A DNA stretch of 64,000 nt from Pogonophryne albipinna (Eukaryota; Chordata; Actinopteri; Perciformes; Artedidraconidae), in NCBI GenBank assembly GCA_028583405.1, contig CM053264.1, positions 9,107,030 through 9,171,029 of the forward strand, in the 5' to 3' direction. Below are positions 58,019 to 64,000 of the stretch, one piece after another. The notes under the pieces are model-generated. The model searched no databases. It was not told the origin of the DNA and saw nothing but the letters and a program-made list of their open reading frames with translations. The translations under genes and the position numbers were made by a program. Position 1 is the stretch's first letter, and each line of letters opens with the position of its first letter.

Positions 58019-60238
58019 TGCGTGCGTGTGTGCGTGTGTGTGTGTGTGTGTGAAGAATATTTTCTTTGTGTTTATTTGTCACATGACATTTGGCGGGTTT
58101 GACTTGATTCTTGGCAGTCGTGTGTGTGTGGATGCGACCCAAGTCTTGACTCGCTTCATTCTCACTGCCATGTATGACGACCACTGTGCAATGTTAAGCC
58201 CCCGCATATGAGACTCCTTTTAACCTCTATAAACAGAATATTTCTTTGCGGATGAAGTGGCTTTTACTGTGGAAAGAAGTGCTATACACTGAACAAACTA
58301 AATGGAAAAGCTCTGCAGAACTACAGGATTATAAAATCAGCTTTGTCTCGTAAAATGTTTAAGGCTACTTACTTATCCATGATCATGACTCATGCAGCGC
58401 TGGCTGGAAAAACATAAAAATAAGTACATTTCATTCAGGATGTTCCTCGAGGGGTAGCATGTGAGCTTTCATGCTAGTTTCCTTCATCACACGGGGGATC
58501 GCCCCGCTTCTTCTTTCCACACAATGCATGCCACATTTCCTACTTTCTCTGCGACACGTGGCTAATCGTCCTCTCTCATCCCCCCTTTCCCCTTCCTCTC
58601 TCGTTACGGTGTGATCTCTCCTCCGCCCACTTCCTCTTTTATCTTCCCGCTTCTTTCCAAGGCGTCCAACCACGGCAGCTGGAGCTCCTGGGGTCCTTGG
58701 GGTGGGTGCACCAGGACGTGCGGAGGCGGGGTGAAGTTCGCCCAGCGCCTGTGCAACAACCCGCCGCCGCGCAACAACGGGCGCTACTGCATCGGGAAGA
58801 GAGCCATCTACCGGTCCTGCAACGTCACGCCATGTCCGCCAGCCAGTGAGTGTCGCAGCCTGGGAATGCATGCGTGATTATTACAGCTTATTGGTCGTAC
58901 TCACAATCCTCTTTTCATTTCTCCAGATAAGAACTTCCGGCAGGAGCAATGTGAGGTGCGCAACGGTCCCCAGACGGATCCTAAGGGGGTGAAGACGTTT
59001 GTTGAGTGGGTGCCGAAGTACGCCGGAGTCCTGCCCAAAGACGTGTGTAAGCTGACCTGCAGGGCCAAAGGAACAGGATACTACGTGGTGTTCTCTCAGA
59101 GGGTGAGCTGAAGCAAACAAGTAAGAGGTACAGTGTATTTAAGGGGAAATGGGAAATAATCTTCCTGTTTGTCTCCAGGTGGTAGACGGGACCGAGTGTC
59201 GTCCCTACAGCAGCTCGGTGTGTGTGAAAGGGAAGTGTGTGCGGACGGGCTGCGACGGCATCATCGGCTCCAAGCTGCAGTTCGATAAGTGTGGGATATG
59301 TGGGGGCGACAGCACGGGATGTATACGTGTGGTGGGCAACTTCACCAAGAAAAGGTGAGACAAAGAGACAGAGAACTTTAACTGTGCATTACATTTAACA
59401 GAATTACACACAATTGCTAAGGGCAGTTTTGCTTTGATGTGTTGCTAGCAGAGTGCTAACTAGATTTGCTAACAAGAGATGCTATGTTCTATGCTTTTTT
59501 CATAACCTAAATCAGTGGAAAATGTTTGCTTTTATGCTGATCTGACCCTCTTCTTTACTCTCTCTCTTGCCAATCAGTAAGGGCTACACGGACGTGGTGA
59601 AGATCCCGGCAGGCTGCACCCACATTAAGGTCCGTCAGCACAAGGCGAAGGACCAGACGCGCTACACCGCCTACCTGGCCCTGCGCCGGCCCAGCAACGA
59701 GTACCTCCTCAACGGCAAGTTCATGATCTCCACCTCCGAGACCATCATCCCCCTCAACGGTTCTGTGCTCAACTACAGTGGCTGGAGCCAGAGGGACGAG
59801 TGGCTCCACAGCATGGGGCCCGGGGCCCTTCAGGAATCTCTAGTGGTGCAGATCCTAGCGACGGACGCTAAGAAGCCGCTGGATGTTCGCTACAGCTTCT
59901 TCATGCCACGGAGGAATGCTCCACAGCAACTCAGCCCCAAGTCCACCCCTACACAGAGCACCACCACCACCACCACCAGAAGCACCACTACCACCAGAAG
60001 CACCATTACGTCTTCCTCCACTCCCAAAATCCTGGTCCCGACAGCTCCAGGCCCCTCTACCCCCCTCCCAGGGCCCCACTGGGCGACGGGGTCCTGGATG
60101 AGCTGCTCTAGGACTTGTGACACTGGCTGGCAGAGCCGGACTGTGCAGTGTAAGGGCCAGGAGGGGAAGCTCTCCAAGGGCTGCACGTTGGGGGTCCGAC
60201 CCTCCGCCTTCAAACACTGTCTGGTGAAGAAATGCTGA
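48548..60238 (+). CDS. adamts5: ADAMTS5 (aggrecanase-2), secreted zinc metalloprotease, 8 exons
   Basis: Extracellular protease of the aggrecan/versican-cleaving ADAMTS group. Exons: 48548-49579, 56202-56334, 56521-56688, 57515-57798, 58662-58845, 58927-59102, 59179-59354, 59578-60238; GT-AG introns, open for 937 aa (human 930). Domains: signal peptide about 1-28; prodomain with Cys195 and furin site RSKR (234-237); catalytic domain from 238 with zinc motif [11 protein letters not shown] (His386, Glu387, His390, His396) and Met415; disintegrin-like domain to about 539; TSP1 repeat with WSSWGPW and CTRTC (546-559); Cys-rich region; spacer; Thr-rich linker (837-874); final TSP1 (885-937) ending at Cys937. 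One C-terminal TSP1 and the [15 protein letters not shown] and [13 protein letters not shown] blocks fit ADAMTS5 rather than ADAMTS1, 4, 8 or 15. Start: first ATG; Met12 is an alternative closer to the signal core. Oddities: an Arg/Lys-rich prodomain end and the Thr-rich linker. Confidence 0.96.
49624..49940 (+). mobile_element. Teleost interspersed repeat in adamts5 intron 1
   Basis: The block has TACTCAAATCTTTACTTAAG, TGTAGAAATACTCCGTTACA, AGTAAAAGTCCTGCAATCAA and AGTACTTGAGTAAATCTACT, a very common fish repeat. Its ends are imperfect mirror images (AGAGGTGGGAGAAGTA against the reverse complement of TACTTGACCCCACTG), which suggests a non-autonomous DNA transposon. A fragment of the same family is near 53000-53070. 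Confidence 0.65.
51718..51737 (+). promoter_or_regulatory. Possible p53-family or steroid-receptor site in adamts5 intron 1
   Basis: GAACATTTCC directly followed by AGGCATGTTC fits two adjacent p53 half-sites (RRRCWWGYYY) with one mismatch. The wider GGAACAT...ATGTTCC is also a perfect 7-bp inverted repeat, like a widely spaced nuclear-receptor site. Motif match only. Confidence 0.25.
54525..54577. repeat. (AC)n microsatellite
   Basis: About 26 units in adamts5 intron 1. Confidence 0.97.
55346..55415. repeat. (GT)n microsatellite
   Basis: About 35 units in adamts5 intron 1. Confidence 0.97.
55520..55625 (+). mobile_element. Teleost interspersed repeat fragment
   Basis: GAATACTCGATTCTGATTGG followed by a TTCCAGAGGTTGTTAATTCT-type block is a common fish repeat end. 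No boundary could be set firmly. Confidence 0.4.
55856..55901. repeat. (GGAA/GGCA)n tetranucleotide repeat
   Basis: GGAAGGAAGGCAGGCAGGCA followed by further GGAA units, in adamts5 intron 1. Confidence 0.92.
56689..57514 (+). other. adamts5: adamts5 intron 3, no feature recognised
   Basis: A+T-rich intron of 826 bp. No repeat or exon was recognised. Confidence 0.5.
57799..58661 (+). other. adamts5: adamts5 intron 4 with a compound microsatellite
   Basis: The intron carries a GT/CGTG compound repeat at 57960-58051 and is otherwise unremarkable. Confidence 0.55.
57960..58051. repeat. Compound (GT)n(CGTG)n(GT)n microsatellite
   Basis: About 19 GT units, then about 7 CGTG units, then mixed CGTG and GT. 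The layout resembles the inverted compound repeat at 35885-35941. Confidence 0.93.
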
Positions 60239-61198
60239 GGCGGCAGGAGAGGGGGAACAATTGGGTGGACGTTTAAAGGTCTGGAGTTCTTGGTGTCGGA
60301 CTCCTTAAACAGGACTGTGAATGTTGAGCGGCTCCACAGAGACTCTGGATGTACCTGACTAAACGCCGAAAGAATGTCCTGGAATCGCAGTAGCTATGCA
60401 GTAGAGACAGACTCAAATTGCATGTCGTTTCCACATGGACAGAAACGGATTGTCTTTACTTCGGCCTCCAGACCCTGGAGGCTCAGTGTGTGTTGCCCTG
60501 TAATGGCATGTCGTGTTTTCGTATGGTATTCCATGTGTTCTGATCACTGTGGGGATTCGGAAGTCGCTTCCATTTGTCCGTGAGAACGATGGGGATTGGA
60601 TTGAAAGATATCGTTATTAGCTTGCCGTCATTTCTGCCGAATGTCCCGCGGTGGGTGTACTGCATCGCAAATTGCTCTAGTAACTGAAACGCTTGTCAAA
60701 TGTGTTACAGGTTGAATGTTGAAAAGATCACTCTCCATCTTCTGATCGACTACCAATATTCTTCCCGTAAAAGATTATTTATGAGCCACTCAGTGACAGA
60801 AATGTCCCAGTAACAGGAGTTATACATACAAATGATGGTCCTGGATAAGGGCTACCCGATGCCCCGACTATAAGCGCTCTGCGTCTTTATTTGAACGATC
60901 TGTCCAGCTGAACAACGAGAGGCAGCACAAGAAGGGAACACTGGTTTCTCGTGTCCAAGAATGAATGGTGAATTACGTCCTATCCCAAAATATGTTTCTC
61001 ATCTCAAGTTCTTGCAGCGTATAAAAGAAAACTCTGTAAGAAAGCTTTTCCTAAAGACACAAGTCACCTGTGCAGCGTATGGTAGCCTTCAGAGGACAAA
61101 CTTTACAACAGTTAGGTTGACAAAGGGGCAAAGTAACCATGACACTCCTTAACATTTATGGAGGTTTAAAATGACTCACAGGCTTAGGGTAATTATTG

Positions 61199-61310
<112 letters not shown>

Positions 61311-61442
61311 TAGAGCTTCAACAAACAATTGTTTTCATTATCAATTAATCTGCCAATTATTTGAGAGGTTGAAATGCCATGGTTTGCGTCATCCTTATCA
61401 AAATAGTTGGCGATTATGTTTCTGTCGACTGTTGCAGCTCTA

Positions 61443-61551
<109 letters not shown>

Positions 61552-62543
61552 TCATGTACCCAGGTCTGTGTTTATGCACATGCAGTATGTACCGTGAACA
61601 TGTGCGTTTTGAAGCGTCTTCACTCTCGGTTCTGTCGGCATCAGTCATTATGCCGGTGCTGGGAGCTTAACAACCCTCAGGTTTTATTTTGGAGGTCAAT
61701 ATCTGTTTGTTTGTCTGTTTATCTGTTTAGGAAGCAATGCTTATATGACAATGTGTGCCCTAGATACTCGCAACGACAGCAAGGGAGATGCTAACGCAGT
61801 GTCCGTTTTTGCAATTCAACACTCATTCTCTGTTTTACATCATGTTTTTGAAAATGTTTGAAACTGTGTCCTGATGGGTGGTGTTCGCCATGTTACAACA
61901 ATTCAGATCGTGCCACTGATTTTGACAATCCACAGAGCTCACTGTCAAAAATGCTACAGAAATAGTCCCAGTGCCGACAAGGGGACACTGATTTGGGATA
62001 GTCATGTTGCTGTTGATTATAAGAAATAGTTTGACATATCTGGAAATACGCCTATTCATTTTCTTGCCAAGAAATAGACAAGAATATTGATACTACACAT
62101 GCCTCTCCTCTGAATATTAAGCTACAACAAGGAAACTGTTAGCATAGCTTAGGCTACAGACGTGAAGCTAGGGAGACGACTAGCCTTGATCTGTCCAAAT
62201 AAAACAAATATGGCTACAAACATATTTTAATTAACACATGTGTTTTTTGAACAGTACATATAGTGTAATAACCTCACCCATCTGGCACCTGTTCAGGTAA
62301 AAACCCAAATTCAGATTTATTTACACAATATAGACATTTTATACAATGAGTAGATCTTTCATATATCTCTAAGTATTCAACCATATATACACAGAAATGT
62401 ATACATACAAACACATTGGAACAATCCATCAGATCAATTTATCTACTCTGACCCTTGCAGTGGGGAAACCCCTCTCGCTGAACGACAGAAACACAACACA
62501 GCACTGAACTTGTAATTTATTGTTTGTACAACTGCTACGTGTG

Positions 62544-62549
62544 AATAAA
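62544..62549 (+). terminator. adamts5: Candidate polyadenylation signal of adamts5
   Basis: Canonical AATAAA with no better placed signal seen between the stop codon and this point. Alternative sites are possible. Confidence 0.4.
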
Positions 62550-62570
62550 AGAAAACAACGAGATGAGTTT

Positions 62571-64000
62571 TATTTATTATAGTAATTTTGTATCAAATTA
62601 CTATTTAACTTAGGCATATGACTGTGCAGAATCATTCCTTTGTGAGAATATAGTGTTTCTTTTCTAGTCATCCACATGAATATATGTATATAAAATCTAT
62701 ATATTTAAATACCTTTGTGTCTGTGTTGTTCATTTGGTCAAATATTTGTATTTTCCTTGCATGTGTCGCAAAATCAGTCGCTATCTAAACACACATGATG
62801 AAAGAGGAGTGTTAGGGTGGGGATGATTGTATTAGAACAGCCTTATTATATAGATGGGAAAAAGCCAGACCATTTACATGCACAAAAGCCTATAGAACAC
62901 AATACAATGACAAATCAAGGAACCTATACAGTGGCTTGGCCAAACCAAGTTGAAACTAAGGGGCAATTAAGATTAACAGAATACAAAAAATGTATTTTAT
63001 TTGTATGTATGTTTATGAATGCACCACAACACATAGTCAAATTCCTCGTATGTGTTTAAAACCTACCTGGTAATGAACCTGGTTCTGGTTAAACCCAAAT
63101 CCCCCCTTTGACATGGAAGCAGGTGGATTTAACTTAAAGACAAAGAAAGAAATTAATACAAACAAATACTTGTGTTAGCTGTGCTACAATTTTCAAGTCA
63201 TGTCAGATTAGAAGCAAATATAGAGTTGACCATCTAAATGAAATGTGTGGTGTTAATAATTTGCACATTTGACTGCAGCCGAACTGAAGGTGAACTACTG
63301 CAGGTGAGGTGCAGTGTAATTGTTTGACCCTGTGTGGCTGTGGCCATCACTCTGTAAATAATAACAATAGCTGTCAGTTATGTACGGTGACTGAGAGGTG
63401 CAATCGACAATTGCAAAGTGTGAAACAAAAAGCTTGAGACAAATTTACATTTTCTAAAACAAAATTACATTAGCAAAACGCTTTCGGACCCTGGTTCAGA
63501 ATCCTCCAGCAGAGGCACCACTCTGTGCACCTTTACAAACGAAATAAAACGTGATTAAACATGTAAATGCTAGACTTCTGCACAACGTTAAACATGGCCT
63601 TACCTCACCTGCACTCAGGTATTCTATAGGTAAAATGCACATGAGGTGCAGCTAGAGGAGATTCTATTACCCTGCACAGGAAAAGTTATACAAGTCAATA
63701 ATATCTTTATGTTAAAGCAGCACAACAATATAACTCCATCCCAGCAAGAACAAAACACATGTAGTCTTTTTAAAACTCATTAAAAAGCAACAAGCTCATA
63801 CATGTGATGCAACGGCGCCACCTTGTGGTGAAATGTGATATAGCCCCATCCAGTGATGGAAAATACCTGCAGCTGTGTTGGGAATTTCCACAGGGCATGA
63901 CTACCATCTTCTGGGGAATTGCGGAATTACAATGAGTCACTTTTTATGACCTGTTGCTCTTAAGGTGGACTTCCATAATGTGTCCCCACAGAGTGATCAA
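62571..64000. other. Downstream sequence, no gene recognised
   Basis: A+T-rich, with no exon, RNA gene or clear transposon terminus recognised. Confidence 0.45.

Overview
This window is nuclear DNA from a teleost fish, probably a percomorph-type genome. It has vertebrate genes with many small GT-AG exons, very long (CA)n/(GT)n microsatellites, L2-type LINEs, hAT-type DNA transposons and short MITE-like repeats. There is no sign of bacterial, organellar or viral gene organisation.

Two host genes are well supported, both on the + strand and head to tail. The first (coding 31852-39472, 14 coding exons, 616 aa by my splicing) is an SLC6 sodium- and chloride-coupled transporter of the GABA/betaine/taurine branch, closest to GAT-2 (SLC6A13). 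The second (coding 48548-60238, 8 exons, 937 aa) is adamts5, the secreted zinc metalloprotease aggrecanase-2. They share no pathway that the sequence reveals: one is a plasma-membrane solute transporter, the other an extracellular-matrix protease. Their adjacency is positional only.

Layout: 1-0.8 kb, nothing recognised. 0.84-4.6 kb, a decayed L2-type LINE on the minus strand. 4.6-14 kb, gene-poor, with GT microsatellites, a MITE copy, a LINE/SINE tail and an LTR-like stretch. 14.2-22.7 kb, a transposon nest containing a nearly perfect 1.87-kb tandem array (three full copies plus a 620-bp fourth). 22.7-27.1 kb, gene desert with one stretch that looks like conserved non-coding DNA. 27.1-29.3 kb, a composite of L2 tail, hAT transposase and LINE reverse transcriptase, part of which is one open frame of 497 codons, followed by another LINE 3' end. 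31.8-39.5 kb, the SLC6 gene. 39.7-46.1 kb, a MITE, a hAT element with perfect 15-bp terminal repeats and an 8-bp target duplication, and an older THAP-type transposon carrying a ~2.1-kb fold-back palindrome. 46.3-48.3 kb, microsatellites and the adamts5 upstream region. 48.5-62.6 kb, adamts5 with its long 3' UTR. 62.6-64 kb, nothing recognised.

I see no convincing new gene system. The most unusual structures are the recent 1.87-kb tandem array, the 2.1-kb fold-back element, the open composite transposon frame, and a Gln in place of the family Glu at a substrate-specificity position of the transporter. Coordinates and splice sites were read by eye and checked only for frame continuity and GT-AG ends.
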